64,000 bases of DNA from Helicobacter macacae MIT 99-5501 (lineage in GTDB: Bacteria; Campylobacterota; Campylobacteria; Campylobacterales; Helicobacteraceae): contig NZ_KI669454.1 in the NCBI RefSeq assembly GCF_000507845.1, positions 1,030,604 through 1,094,603 of the forward strand. The letters run 5' to 3'. Under the pieces are notes generated by a model. It was given only the letters and a program-made list of their open reading frames with translations, made no database searches and was not told the origin of the DNA. Made by a program: the position numbers and the translations under genes. Each line of letters opens with the position of its first letter. Positions within the stretch are counted from its first letter, which is position 1. Below are positions 17,238-26,592 of the stretch, one piece after another.

Positions 17238-19781
17238 TCAAAATCTCGTGCCCATTGAGAATTCAAACTGCGAGGTATAATCGCTCCGTTTTTGATTAAA
17301 CAGCTTAAATGGGAAAATCAGCACGATAGGTCCCATAGGGCTTATCCACTCGATAGCCGCACCGATGCTTGCCCTCCACTCCATACCATACTGCCCAGAG
17401 CCTACTATACCATAGCCTTGAAAATCTGCCACTCCGCCACCCAAACTTCTATAAGTCAAAAATCCATAGTCTCCATATAGTGCTACGCGCATTTTTGCTG
17501 CTTCTAGTAGTCCATAGCTTAGCTCTACGGAGTTTGTAAACATACCATCGCCACCTATCCAAGATAGCCCATTAGGTCCAATAGGCGAAACCGTGCCTGA
17601 GCGAAATCCACGAATAGTGGTAACCCCACCCATATAAAAGGTATTATTTAGTGGCAAAAAGTCTTTTCTACTGAAGCGGAAAATATAGCCACCTTGCACC
17701 TTATAGCGAGCGATTAAGTCGATTTTTAGGTGCTTTTTTAGATGATAGTAAAAGGCAGCTTTTCCATATAGCTTGACATTGCGCACATCGCCACCAAGTC
17801 CGTTGAACTGCGCATAGGCTGAAGCTATTATTCCATTTTTGGGGAAGTAGTAGTCATCGGTGTTGTCAAAGCTGATACTTGGGCTAAGCGATGAAGTCAT
17901 AGGCCACTCATCTATATAGCTTTTCCCCCACATTCTATCACTATAAAAATCCTCATACAAGCCACTTATAAATCCATATGTATTTACCCAATTTATATCA
18001 TAGCCAAGTGAAGCACGCACTGTTGGGGATAGCATACGCCCCACGCTAAAGCTAAGCCCGAAGCTCTGCTCGATATAGACATAGTTTACATAGTAGTTGC
18101 CATATACGCTTGCAGAAGTAGAGTAGCGAGAGTCAAAAATACGCGGATTACTTAGGGATAGATTTCCAGAGAATTGCCTCCCTGTAAAAGTGCGTTGTTG
18201 TCCTAGATAATTTATATTATAGGCATTGCCACCTGTGGCGATATTTGCATATATAGAGCCTGTCTGCCCCGTGCCAAATAGATTTCGCTCACTTATCGAG
18301 CCATTTATCATTAGCCCCCCATAGCTACCATATCCTAGTCCAAATTGTAGCTGTCCTGTCCTGCCCTCTGTTACAGTGATTAGCAAATCCATAGAATCCG
18401 CGCTTACGCGTCTTTCATCGATTTTGACATTTTCAAAAAACCCAAGTCTTTGCAGAGCGTTTTGGGATTCTGCGATTTTGGATAGGCTGTATTCATCACC
18501 GGGGGCTAGCAAAATCTCACGCCGTATGATTCTGTCATTTGTGCGGTTATTGCCAGAGATAAGCACATCACTTATGTGGACTTTTTCGCCCACTTCGATA
18601 TGATATAGCACCTTGACCGTGCCTTTTTGTAGTGCTTCTTCTTGGATTTTGCGCAAGCCTTCCGCCTCCTCTTTCTCCTCTTTCTCCTCTTTCTCCTCTT
18701 TCTCCTCTTTAGAAGCTAGCTTGTGGTGTTTTTTTGTGCCTTTGCTTGAGATTTTTGCCTCATCTGCTTTTTGGCTACCCTCCTCTTTGTCTAGGTCGGG
18801 GCGCACTTGGGCGTAGGCATAGCCTTTGTCCGCTACAAGTCGCTTTAGCACCTGTGCATCGGAGCGCAAATCCTCGATATTAAAAACTTGTCCTTTTTTG
18901 ACTTGCAAGGCTTTGTGCAGCTTTTCTTTTGGGACTATGTCCTCTTTGTCGATATTTATGACGATGTCGCTTACGGTGTATTGCTTGCCCTCGCTTATGT
19001 TGTAGTGTAGCTCGGCTCTTAGGTTGTTAAAATTCGCACTTAAAAACGGCGAGGATACTTTGGCGTCCAAAAATCCATTGCGCATATAGACATCTTGGAT
19101 TCTCATCGAGTCGTATTCTAGCTCTTGGAGGTGTAGCTTGCCGTCATTTAGTCCCCACATCCAGCCCATAAAGTCGCGCTGCTTGTTGGCACTAAGGGAT
19201 TCTATTTTGTTTCTTTTTAGCTTTTGGCTACCCTCATAGTGTGCTTTTTTGATTAGGATATTTTCCCCACGATTTACATTAAATACGATATTGTAAGCAC
19301 CCTCATTGACTTTGGTAAGCTCCTCTTTGACTAGAGAGCCATAGTAGCCCTGATACTCAAGCACGGTTTTTAGGATAGTCTTTGCGCGCTCTATCTTTTG
19401 CTCATCGAAAGTTTCGCCTTTTTTGATTCCCATTTGGTTTTGGAGAGTTTGCTTTTCGTTATCGCTTCCGTAGCCTTTGATTTCTATACCTGCTACGCGT
19501 GGCTTTTCTACGAAGTGAAATGTCAGCACACCAGAATCAAACTCCGCTACAATGTCGCTAAAATATCCTTGGTCATAAAAATCCGTTACCGCAGAATCGA
19601 TTTTTTCCTCATCTAGCTCTTCGCCTACTTTTATGTCTGCGATTTCGTTGGCTAGGTGAGTGGATAGAGACTGCAATCCCTCATATTTGATAGAAGTGAT
19701 AGTGTCTTTTGCGCATAAGGGTAGAAAAAGTGCGCTTGCAAGCGCGGCGCACAAAGTAAGTCTAGATAATGCTAAGCGCAT
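17238..19781 (-). CDS. bamA: Outer membrane protein assembly factor BamA
   Basis: BamA folds beta-barrel proteins into the outer membrane. The predicted 847-residue protein has a signal peptide ([20 protein letters not shown], ending near LCAKD). A run of about five POTRA domains follows, then a 16-strand barrel with the conserved loop motif [11 protein letters not shown], ending in a C-terminal phenylalanine (FSMGTRF). The chosen ATG at 19781 gives the signal peptide; the frame is open to a TTG at 19904 with no better ribosome site. An unusual feature is a KEE tandem repeat at about residues 358-372 in the POTRA region, encoded by five 9-bp units. Corresponds in position to HP0655. Confidence 0.93.
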   Translation of the reverse strand: MRLALSRLTLCAALASALFLPLCAKDTITSIKYEGLQSLSTHLANEIADIKVGEELDEEKIDSAVTDFYDQGYFSDIVAEFDSGVLTFHFVEKPRVAGIEIKGYGSDNEKQTLQNQMGIKKGETFDEQKIERAKTILKTVLEYQGYYGSLVKEELTKVNEGAYNIVFNVNRGENILIKKAHYEGSQKLKRNKIESLSANKQRDFMGWMWGLNDGKLHLQELEYDSMRIQDVYMRNGFLDAKVSSPFLSANFNNLRAELHYNISEGKQYTVSDIVINIDKEDIVPKEKLHKALQVKKGQVFNIEDLRSDAQVLKRLVADKGYAYAQVRPDLDKEEGSQKADEAKISSKGTKKHHKLASKEEKEEKEEKEEKEEAEGLRKIQEEALQKGTVKVLYHIEVGEKVHISDVLISGNNRTNDRIIRREILLAPGDEYSLSKIAESQNALQRLGFFENVKIDERRVSADSMDLLITVTEGRTGQLQFGLGYGSYGGLMINGSISERNLFGTGQTGSIYANIATGGNAYNINYLGQQRTFTGRQFSGNLSLSNPRIFDSRYSTSASVYGNYYVNYVYIEQSFGLSFSVGRMLSPTVRASLGYDINWVNTYGFISGLYEDFYSDRMWGKSYIDEWPMTSSLSPSISFDNTDDYYFPKNGIIASAYAQFNGLGGDVRNVKLYGKAAFYYHLKKHLKIDLIARYKVQGGYIFRFSRKDFLPLNNTFYMGGVTTIRGFRSGTVSPIGPNGLSWIGGDGMFTNSVELSYGLLEAAKMRVALYGDYGFLTYRSLGGGVADFQGYGIVGSGQYGMEWRASIGAAIEWISPMGPIVLIFPFKLFNQKRSDYTSQFEFSMGTRF
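18666..18710. repeat. 9-bp tandem repeat (5 copies) inside bamA
   Basis: Five perfect copies of CTCCTCTTT (plus strand), encoding KEE repeats on the bamA strand. Because the unit is a multiple of three, copy-number change would lengthen or shorten a charged linker without a frameshift. Confidence 0.9.
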
Positions 19782-20198
19782 AGTCTCGCTAGCAGTGGCG
19801 AGCGCGTGCGTTTTGCAATCTTTGTGAGTTGCTTTTTTGCAAGCATTTTTGTGAGCCAATCTATAAGCTAGAAAAGTCGTAAGAATATTAGAATACCAAA
19901 GCAATGCTTATGCCTTTGTCATAGAATCTATAAGTAAAATAAAAGTCGATATTATACAAGCCCAAAGTATTATTTTGACCATATTTGGCAAGATATTTGG
20001 CAAGATTTTAGCAATTTTTTGGTTTTTAAGTGGATTTTGCAAATATTTTGCGAAGTTTTGGGTGTGGCTTTTGGCTTTTTGTGCTACGCTTGGATTTTAT
20101 TTTGTAAGTGCTTTAGGAAATGCTTACAAAATTGCGGTAGAGGGCTTAATAGAATGGACTTAAGAGCGATAAAATAACAATTATAAAGAGAGCGAATT
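19782..20198. other. Divergent region between bamA and hemW
   Basis: About 417 bp. On the minus strand ATTATA at 19951-19956 reads as a TATAAT -10 box for bamA, which would give a long leader. The plus strand holds a possible small membrane-protein frame (19975-20163). No other element is evident. Confidence 0.4.
19975..20163 (+). CDS. Possible small hydrophobic protein
   Basis: A 62-codon frame starting with TTG encodes a very hydrophobic Phe/Trp-rich peptide with one or two membrane spans and an early FGKIFGKIL amphipathic stretch. There is no convincing ribosome site and no recognised family, so it may be chance coding in AT-rich DNA. It ends 35 bp before hemW. Confidence 0.25.
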   Translation: MTIFGKIFGKILAIFWFLSGFCKYFAKFWVWLLAFCATLGFYFVSALGNAYKIAVEGLIEWT

Positions 20199-21578
20199 AT
20201 GGTTTTATACATTCATATTCCTTTTTGTGAGAGCAAATGCGGGTATTGTGCGTTTAGTTCGGTGGTGGCAGGGCAAGATTTTGCTAGCCAAAAAAAGCGA
20301 TATATAGACGCGCTTATTTGTGATATTTCTCACTCTTTGCAGAAATATCGTGCGCGTGGGGGTTTTGCCAAAAATTCTAGCAATGATAAAAATGCCAAAA
20401 AACTTAAAAATCTAACAAACACCCAAAACACCCAAAAACTCACGCTTGATTCTATCTATATCGGTGGAGGCACGCCAAATACGCTAGATGAGTGCGATTA
20501 TGAGAGAATCTTTGGCGCGATTTTTGATAATGCCACAATCACAAAAGACGCACAAATTACTATTGAAGCAAATCCAAATTGCTTAAGTAAAAATTGGTGT
20601 GAAGCACTGCGCTCTTTTGGAGTAAATCGTATAAGTATGGGGGTGCAAAGTTTTGAGAGCGATAAACTTCGCTTCTTAAGTAGAAGCCACACGCAAAAAG
20701 ACATAGCCAAAGCTTTAGAGCTAGCAAGTGGATTTAAGTATTCAAGCATTGACTTAATCTATGGCACGCCACTAGATTCTAGCACGGTGCTAAAGCGTGA
20801 AGTGGCAAAAGCTGTGAGTTTGCCCATCTCGCATATTTCGGCGTATTGTCTAATGTATGAGCAAGGGGCAAAAAATGCTAATAAATATGCCAAACTAGAA
20901 TCTAAAATGAGTGGCGAAGTGCGTAGTTTTGATGATTCTAGGGATTTGGATTTCTCTAGCACGGAAATAGCTTCTAGCGATATGAGTAAAATCGTGTGCG
21001 AAGAGCTAGAAAAAAGCGGATTTAGCCAATATGAAGTATCTAGCTTTTGCAAAGATTCTCACTCAAAAAGCCTGCACAATCTTAGCTATTGGCGTGGAGA
21101 AGAATACCTAGCTTGCGGGGTTTCAGCAGTAGGCAGGGTAGGGCAGTGCCGATATAGTGGGGCAAAAGAGCTAGATAGATATATAGCTTATCCTTTGCAA
21201 AAAGAGTGCGAGGATTTGAGTGTAGAGGATTTGGCGTTTGAGAGAGTGTTTTTGGGATTTAGAAGTGAAGTTGGGGTTGCACTAGGGGAGCAGATTTTGC
21301 GTGATTTGAGCTCTCATTTTAGCACTTGTAGCGCAAAAGTGCTAAAATCTGCCGCAAAATCTAGCAAAAATTTTTATAAAGACTTTATCACAAAAAATTG
21401 CACCAAGTCTTTGAGTGATTTGGAGCGAAATATCACAAATGCCCTAAATCATCTCATAAATCCTGCTAGAGTGGCAATCCTTTTGAGAGAGAAAAAATGC
21501 ACTTTGAGAGGAAATACACTACATTCTAAAGATTTTTTTTTAGCCGATGAGATAGCTCTATATATCACAAGCCATTAG
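20199..21578 (+). CDS. hemW: HemW-like radical SAM protein (haem chaperone, annotated as coproporphyrinogen oxidase-like)
   Basis: This 459-residue radical-SAM protein has the CxxxCxxC cluster (C10, C14, C17 in PFCESKCGYCAFSS). HemW has a Tyr before the last Cys and a Phe two after it, as here; true HemN has an additional cysteine. Further family motifs are IYIGGGTPNTL and RISMGVQSFESDKLRFLSRS. HemW binds haem and is thought to deliver it to respiratory enzymes, rather than oxidising coproporphyrinogen. A Lys/Asn-rich insert occurs at about 60-85, a short acidic/serine-rich one near 250, and a Ser/Lys-rich one near 395. The ribosome site is AAAGAGAGCGA. Confidence 0.88.
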   Translation: MVLYIHIPFCESKCGYCAFSSVVAGQDFASQKKRYIDALICDISHSLQKYRARGGFAKNSSNDKNAKKLKNLTNTQNTQKLTLDSIYIGGGTPNTLDECDYERIFGAIFDNATITKDAQITIEANPNCLSKNWCEALRSFGVNRISMGVQSFESDKLRFLSRSHTQKDIAKALELASGFKYSSIDLIYGTPLDSSTVLKREVAKAVSLPISHISAYCLMYEQGAKNANKYAKLESKMSGEVRSFDDSRDLDFSSTEIASSDMSKIVCEELEKSGFSQYEVSSFCKDSHSKSLHNLSYWRGEEYLACGVSAVGRVGQCRYSGAKELDRYIAYPLQKECEDLSVEDLAFERVFLGFRSEVGVALGEQILRDLSSHFSTCSAKVLKSAAKSSKNFYKDFITKNCTKSLSDLERNITNALNHLINPARVAILLREKKCTLRGNTLHSKDFFLADEIALYITSH

Positions 21579-21604
21579 GGATTTGTTTGTTTTTTTGCTT
21601 TGAC

Positions 21605-21639
21605 ATAATCGTGCTTTTTGGGTATAATCGTGCTTTTTG
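21605..21639 (+). promoter_or_regulatory. 16-bp direct repeat with -10 box before the solute-binding protein
   Basis: ATAATCGTGCTTTTTG occurs twice (21605-21620 and 21624-21639), spaced 19 bp start to start. The second copy overlaps a TATAAT (21623-21628). It could be a duplicated promoter element or a tandem regulator site. Confidence 0.45.
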
Positions 21640-21777
21640 CATTGCCTAAAATTTCTCAATTTTATGCGAGCAAAATTTTATGCTTTTATGAAATCGTTGC
21701 AAACAAAGCAAAGATTTCACACCAAAAATCGCTTCATCAAAATCGCTACTAAAAAATCACTGCGCAAGGGAGATTTA

Positions 21778-22656
21778 ATGAGATTTCAACACTTCACAAG
21801 ATTTCGTTTATTTTACTTCACAAGATTTTGCTTAAACAATTTTACTTTGAGATTTTACTCTATAAAAATACCAAAAATGTCTTTACCATTTTTATTTGGT
21901 GCTGCGATGATTTCTTTGCTTTGCTTGCAAGGCTGCAAAGATAGTAGCACGATTACTATGGCGACTGCTGCGGAGTTTCGTCCATTTGAGTTTATGGAGG
22001 GCGAAGAGGTTAGAGGGATTGACATTGATATAGCAAGAGAGATAGCCAAGCGACTAAATAAACAACTAGAGATAAAAAAGATGAAGTTTGATTCTATCAT
22101 CGTGGCTACAAGCAGTGGCACAGCAGACATTGCTATAAGCGCAATAACTATAAACCCTACACGCGAAAAAATGGTGGATTTTACCACACCCTATTATGAA
22201 GCAAGTCAAGTAGCCATAGTCAAAAAAGGAGATTCTCGCTTCATAAATATCGCTAGCAAAGATGAGCTACTAGAAAAAATCGCTTCCATAAAAGACATAA
22301 AAATCGCCGTAGCCGTAGGCACGACAGGGCATTTTTTTGCCGCAGGCGATAAGGAGCTGGACTTTGGCGGGTTTCAAAACGCAGAAGTGAAAGCATATTC
22401 TAATGCTTCTGTCGCTATGAAAGCACTGCAACACTCTCAAGTAGATATTATGATAATTGATGAAATGGTAGCTACCGTGCTTTCTAGGGCTTGGTGGAAT
22501 CCTAACGCCACTCTTTTGCCTTTTAGGCTCACACAAGAGCAATACGGCATAGCTATCAACAAATCAAAAACCAAACTAAAAGAATCCATACAAAAAGCCC
22601 TAGATGAAATCAAAAATGACGGCACGCTAGAGAAAATCATCACTTCATATTTGTAG
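21778..22656 (+). CDS. Amino-acid ABC transporter substrate-binding lipoprotein
   Basis: This 292-residue protein belongs to the SBP_bac_3 family of polar amino-acid-binding proteins (ATAAEFRPFEFMEGEEVRGI, DIDIAREIAKRLNK, VDFTTPYYEAS, MIIDEMVATVLS). A lipobox, LQGC with the cysteine at about residue 53, follows a hydrophobic segment (LPFLFGAAMISLLC), so it should be a lipoprotein on the outer face of the inner membrane. The start at 21778 has an AAGGGAGA ribosome site. A start at 21877 would give a more usual signal length but has none. No permease or ATPase gene is adjacent, so it is an orphan here and its ligand is unknown. Confidence 0.85.
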   Translation: MRFQHFTRFRLFYFTRFCLNNFTLRFYSIKIPKMSLPFLFGAAMISLLCLQGCKDSSTITMATAAEFRPFEFMEGEEVRGIDIDIAREIAKRLNKQLEIKKMKFDSIIVATSSGTADIAISAITINPTREKMVDFTTPYYEASQVAIVKKGDSRFINIASKDELLEKIASIKDIKIAVAVGTTGHFFAAGDKELDFGGFQNAEVKAYSNASVAMKALQHSQVDIMIIDEMVATVLSRAWWNPNATLLPFRLTQEQYGIAINKSKTKLKESIQKALDEIKNDGTLEKIITSYL

Positions 22657-22791
22657 GGATTTTTATAGATAGTCGCGTAGAGTCGTAGAGATTTATATGC
22701 TTTATTAAGGATTGGCAATAGTGCGCTTTTTGGCACACTTTTGCATTCTCGCTATATTTGGATTTGACCCCAAAAGCACAAAAGGCTATAA

Positions 22792-23490
22792 ATGCGTGAA
22801 ATCGTGCTAGTAAATTCTAAACCATTTAGAGATATAAAGACTTTGGTGGTAAATGAAATAGTGCATTTTCCACTACATAGCGCACTTATCGAAGCACATA
22901 TATCTCCTGCAAATCCAAAACGAGATATTCAAGCTCTCATTTTCACTTCCAAGCACGCCATAAAAGCCCTTGCCAAAGAGATAGATTCTCGCCCGCAAAT
23001 GAGTGAGTTTTATCAAATCCCTAGCTTTGTCATCGGGGCAGGTAGCGCACAAAGCTTGCAAAAATACAACTTCACCCTTGAGTATATCTCGCCTGATTCG
23101 CACGGAGAGGGATTTGCAAATGAGTTAGTAGAAAAGCTAAAAGGCAAAAACGCGCTTTATATCCGCGCCAAAAAAATCGTATCAAGGCTTGATGAGAGAC
23201 TAAGCGAAGCAAAAGTCTCCCTAAAGCAAGTCATCGCCTATGAAAACAAAACCAAAATCCTCCCCCAAGAGCTAAAGCCCGCTCCTCGCTCTATTGTGAT
23301 ATTTACCGCACCGAGCAATTACTACTCGTTTGTGCAAAATTTTGGCTGGGATGGAAGCTATGTGGCTATCGCTATTGGAATGACGACTTTTGGTGTGCTA
23401 GCAAAGGAAATCACGCGATATGTCGCTCCAAAGCAAAGTATTGAGAGCTGTGTGGAGTTTGCCCAAGAAATCGCACATATTTATCCGTAA
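22792..23490 (+). CDS. hemD: Uroporphyrinogen-III synthase
   Basis: HemD cyclises hydroxymethylbilane, the HemC product, to uroporphyrinogen III while inverting ring D. The 232-residue sequence has the low-conservation pattern of the family: IQALIFTSKHAIKAL, FVIGAGSAQSL, then GKNALYIRAKKIVSRLDE and IVIFTAPSNYYSFV. Length is slightly below the usual 240-260 residues. It stands alone between the solute-binding protein and bioD, separate from hemA and hemC at the other end of the window. Confidence 0.88.
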   Translation: MREIVLVNSKPFRDIKTLVVNEIVHFPLHSALIEAHISPANPKRDIQALIFTSKHAIKALAKEIDSRPQMSEFYQIPSFVIGAGSAQSLQKYNFTLEYISPDSHGEGFANELVEKLKGKNALYIRAKKIVSRLDERLSEAKVSLKQVIAYENKTKILPQELKPAPRSIVIFTAPSNYYSFVQNFGWDGSYVAIAIGMTTFGVLAKEITRYVAPKQSIESCVEFAQEIAHIYP

Positions 23491-23587
23491 ATAGTTTTTT
23501 TTGAGCAGCTTTGGATTCTTGCGTTTTTGAGATTTGGCAAAAATGAGTTGTGAAAAGCTATAAAATCTTGTAATGTAAGGGGTATAA

Positions 23588-24367
23588 ATGGCACAAATCT
23601 ATGTCGCAGGAATCCACACAGACGCGGGCAAAACCCACTTTAGTGCGGCATTTTGTAAGGCGTTTGGTTATAGCTATTTCAAACTTATCCAAGCAGGCAC
23701 ACCCACAGATACACAGCGCGTAAGCGAGCTACTAAAGCTATCGCAAGACAAAGAGTGCAAACACCATAGTGTAAGCACCATAAGGCATAAAAATCAAAAA
23801 AACAATAGCGACACAAAAATGGCAAACAATTCTCAAACAAAGATTTGCCAAACAAAAATCAATCAAACAAAGATTCATAAAGCAAAAATTCATAAAGAGG
23901 GCATAAGTCTAGCCACTCCCACTTCCCCACACATAGCCAAAATCCGCGAAAATATTTACTATGACAAAATCCCTTTGCCACAAGATGAAAACTGCCTTAT
24001 TGAGCTAGCAGGTGGGCTATACACACCATTTGATGAGCACTGCTGTATGATTGACTTTATGCGAGAAAATCCTGTTGCGACCGTGCTTGTGGGGCGATAT
24101 TATCTAGGGTGTATAAATCACATTTTGCTTAGCTTGCAAGCATTAAAGCAAGCTAACATAAAAGTGCTATGCCTTGTGATGAGTGGCAGAGATTCTGCGC
24201 AAGATGATTTGGCAAATGAGAGTGATTTGATTGATAGATTTATCAGCGATTACGCGCTTGTGCCTATCGTGCATCTGCCCTTTTTTGAAGATAGGGTAGA
24301 TGATTTTGTGCATAGTGCAGAGGTGCTGTATGAAGAAATAAGTGAGAAAGTGGATTTTGGATTTTAG
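23588..24367 (+). CDS. bioD: Dethiobiotin synthetase
   Basis: BioD closes the ureido ring of dethiobiotin using ATP and CO2. The 259-residue protein has the ATP-binding motif AGIHTDAGKTHFS at residues 7-19, the conserved LIELAGGLYTP motif and an RYYLGCINHILLS segment. A repetitive insert at about 75-102, built from near-repeats of QTKI (CQTKINQTKIHKAKI), enlarges the protein. Such inserts recur in this window. The ribosome site is TAAGG before the ATG. No other biotin gene is nearby. Confidence 0.9.
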   Translation: MAQIYVAGIHTDAGKTHFSAAFCKAFGYSYFKLIQAGTPTDTQRVSELLKLSQDKECKHHSVSTIRHKNQKNNSDTKMANNSQTKICQTKINQTKIHKAKIHKEGISLATPTSPHIAKIRENIYYDKIPLPQDENCLIELAGGLYTPFDEHCCMIDFMRENPVATVLVGRYYLGCINHILLSLQALKQANIKVLCLVMSGRDSAQDDLANESDLIDRFISDYALVPIVHLPFFEDRVDDFVHSAEVLYEEISEKVDFGF

Positions 24368-24475
24368 GCAAAATCTAGTCAAAATCTAAAAGCACAAAAA
24401 ATCAACACAAAATCCACTAAAAAATCTCGCAAAAAAACATTGTAAAATTTTTTGCGCAAAATTTATACAAAATCT

Positions 24476-25987
24476 TTAGGGTGTGAAAAATCGATATTCC
24501 AAAAACGCCTTTCCATAGCTTGTGTTTGTGGGTGCGCTTGGTTCATCGCGCATTTTTTGCTCCATATACACACCTACTAAGCCTAAGTGCAAGCCTTTGT
24601 AGATATTCCACCCAAAGCCAAGTGCGATTTGGAGTTGCTCGCCTCCTAGACTTCTTTTTTCTGTGCCTTTGGAATGTCGTGCCGTGAGGCTAAAAACCAC
24701 AGGATTTATCTTTAGTGCACCAAACCCCCACCAAGAATCAGTATTTCCTTGAAACATATTTGTTTGTTGAGTGCCGTTATGGTAGCCACCGGGTGCGATG
24801 ACATTATACATAAATGGCGTTTCATCTTCTGCTTCAAATATGTATAGATTTCCTCCCATATGCGCTTGGAGAAAGTCATTTGCTCCCGTGCGAGCATAGC
24901 CTATGCCTAGCTTGTATGCCACTCTAGATTTCTCATAGCTTATGCTTGGCTGCAGGGTAATGAGATAAGTATCGCCTAGTTTTCTAGATTCGTTGATAGA
25001 GCCGATTGCCCAGCCTTTGCGCTGTGAGGATAGATAGTTGCCGTGCGCTAAAATATTTAGGCTAAAGGGCGAGCTACCAAGCGCAATATCTTGGGAAATC
25101 TTAGCCCCCAGCATATAGAAAAAATCCGTAAGATAGTAGGCATATATATCGCCCAAGCGGTATTCCCCACGCCCAAGTTTCACTCCTAGCACAAATTCAT
25201 TTCCGCCATAATACAGCTCTTTGAATTCCACAAAATTGCTTGTTTCTTCGCGACTTGAGTGAGCGTATTCATTTACCCACGCGCCATAGATTTCGCCGTA
25301 TTTGAAATCATAAGCGATATGCGCCCCTTGCATATGCTCCCCTACCCAATCCACCAGCGCATCAAACCTCCCTGCTTGCACGCTAAAGCCCCTATATGAG
25401 TAGCGCAAGAATGCGTTGTTGTTATTCCAATCATTGCCGACTTCATCTCCGATATGGTTGCCAAGATATTCGTGTGCGTTGTGTCGCAGTGCTCCACCTA
25501 GAAGTGAAGTAGCCCCCCAAATGCCTATGGTGGCGTTTAGCAAATGGTCATTTTTGGCATAGAAATCATAAGAGAGATTTGCAGCGAAGTGTAGTGTGAG
25601 GTAGGAATCTCTGTGTTTGCCAAAAGAGGATTTGCCAAATGTGCCAATGTGTCCATAGAATTGTGTGCGATTTAGGATTTGGGCGATTATTGTGGGTTGT
25701 GAGGATTGCAAGGCTTGTGAATCTTGTGATGATTGTGTGGGCTGCACGCGCGAAATGGGAGAGTCTACAAAATCTTGCGAGTTTGCAGACTCTATCAAGG
25801 TAGAATCTATGGGAGTAGAATCTGTGGCGGTGGAATCTTGTGTGGCGTCATTTTGCAGAGTGGGATTTTGCGAGATAGAATCTAGCACCTTAGCACCTAA
25901 GCAAAAATGGCTAAAAGCCACAAGGACAGATAGAGTAAGCACTTTTGGCAAGGAGTTTTTAAAACTTTTAAAACCATAAGCAGACAT
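24476..25987 (-). CDS. Outer membrane protein, likely Hof/HP_OMP_2 type
   Basis: The 503-residue protein starts at 25987 after an AAGG ribosome site. It has a signal peptide (LPKVLTLSVLVAFSHFCLG, then AKVLDS), a Ser/Gln/Asp-rich stretch at about 34-97, and a long region of alternating aromatic beta-strands, for example FLRYSYRGFSVQAGRFD and GEIYGAWVNEYAH. This resembles the Hof family of Helicobacter outer-membrane proteins, but the assignment is by eye. Its start region is about 200 bp from feoA and divergent from it, with a Fur-box-like sequence between, so it may be iron-regulated. A longer frame to 26275 has no ribosome site. Confidence 0.75.
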   Translation of the reverse strand: MSAYGFKSFKNSLPKVLTLSVLVAFSHFCLGAKVLDSISQNPTLQNDATQDSTATDSTPIDSTLIESANSQDFVDSPISRVQPTQSSQDSQALQSSQPTIIAQILNRTQFYGHIGTFGKSSFGKHRDSYLTLHFAANLSYDFYAKNDHLLNATIGIWGATSLLGGALRHNAHEYLGNHIGDEVGNDWNNNNAFLRYSYRGFSVQAGRFDALVDWVGEHMQGAHIAYDFKYGEIYGAWVNEYAHSSREETSNFVEFKELYYGGNEFVLGVKLGRGEYRLGDIYAYYLTDFFYMLGAKISQDIALGSSPFSLNILAHGNYLSSQRKGWAIGSINESRKLGDTYLITLQPSISYEKSRVAYKLGIGYARTGANDFLQAHMGGNLYIFEAEDETPFMYNVIAPGGYHNGTQQTNMFQGNTDSWWGFGALKINPVVFSLTARHSKGTEKRSLGGEQLQIALGFGWNIYKGLHLGLVGVYMEQKMRDEPSAPTNTSYGKAFLEYRFFTP

Positions 25988-26083
25988 TTTCATTTCCTTT
26001 TTTTTAGACTTTTGTCTATTTTTTGTGTGTATTTTCATAATTTGAAAATATTTATGAGTAATATTAGCATTTTTGTATAAACG

Positions 26084-26102
26084 CATAATGATAAAAATTA
26101 TG
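26084..26102. promoter_or_regulatory. Fur-box-like operator between an OMP gene and feoA
   Basis: CATAATGATAAAAATTATG is a dyad and matches the classical 19-bp Fur box at 15 of 19 positions. It lies in the divergent region upstream of feoA and of the outer-membrane protein gene, in DNA that otherwise lacks such dyads. Confidence 0.5.
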
Positions 26103-26198
26103 ATAAAAGTTTGGGTTTTTTTTGATTTTATTTGAAAATAAATGCTACACTCCCAAGTTATGAAATTTATAAAAAATCTAAAAAGCAAAGAGGGCAAA

Positions 26199-26489
26199 AT
26201 GACTTCAAACACAGCAAATGCACTAGACACACTAGAGACAACCACGCTAAATGCAATCACACTTGATGAGTGCAAGCCAAATCACTGCTACAAAATCACT
26301 TCTATCCATTTCACAAACCAAGCTATCAAAGAGAGGCTTGCTTCTTTTGGTGTCGTGCGTGGTGCGCTTTGCACGATACTATGTGCCGCACCAAACAAAG
26401 CTACACTATCTATACAAGTAAACCAAACGCTTGTCGCACTGCGCGGGGAGGAAGCAAAGCTGATTTTTGTCGAGCCCATTCATCGCTAG
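26199..26489 (+). CDS. feoA: FeoA-domain protein
   Basis: The 96-residue protein has an N-terminal Thr/Ala/Asn-rich tail followed by an SH3-like FeoA domain: ITSIHFTNQAIKERLASFGV, then VRGALCTILCAAPN, and ending with VALRGEEAKLIFVE. FeoA is an accessory factor of ferrous-iron uptake through FeoB, but no feoB is adjacent. The start at 26199 was chosen because GAGGG lies before it. The frame is open to 26142, where a Met has no ribosome site. The Fur-like site upstream supports an iron-related role. Confidence 0.85.
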   Translation: MTSNTANALDTLETTTLNAITLDECKPNHCYKITSIHFTNQAIKERLASFGVVRGALCTILCAAPNKATLSIQVNQTLVALRGEEAKLIFVEPIHR

Positions 26490-26592
26490 AAATTTTTAGC
26501 TAGATAGATTTTTGTGATATGATTTTGCAAAATCTTTGTAAAAGCAATTAGCAGTAATCTAAAAGATTTGCAAAATCTAAAAAAGGGCAAGA

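Noticed and set aside
17002..17241. 79-codon frame translating to a PPPLRR string
   Set aside because: It is only the translation of palindromic and G-rich repeats.
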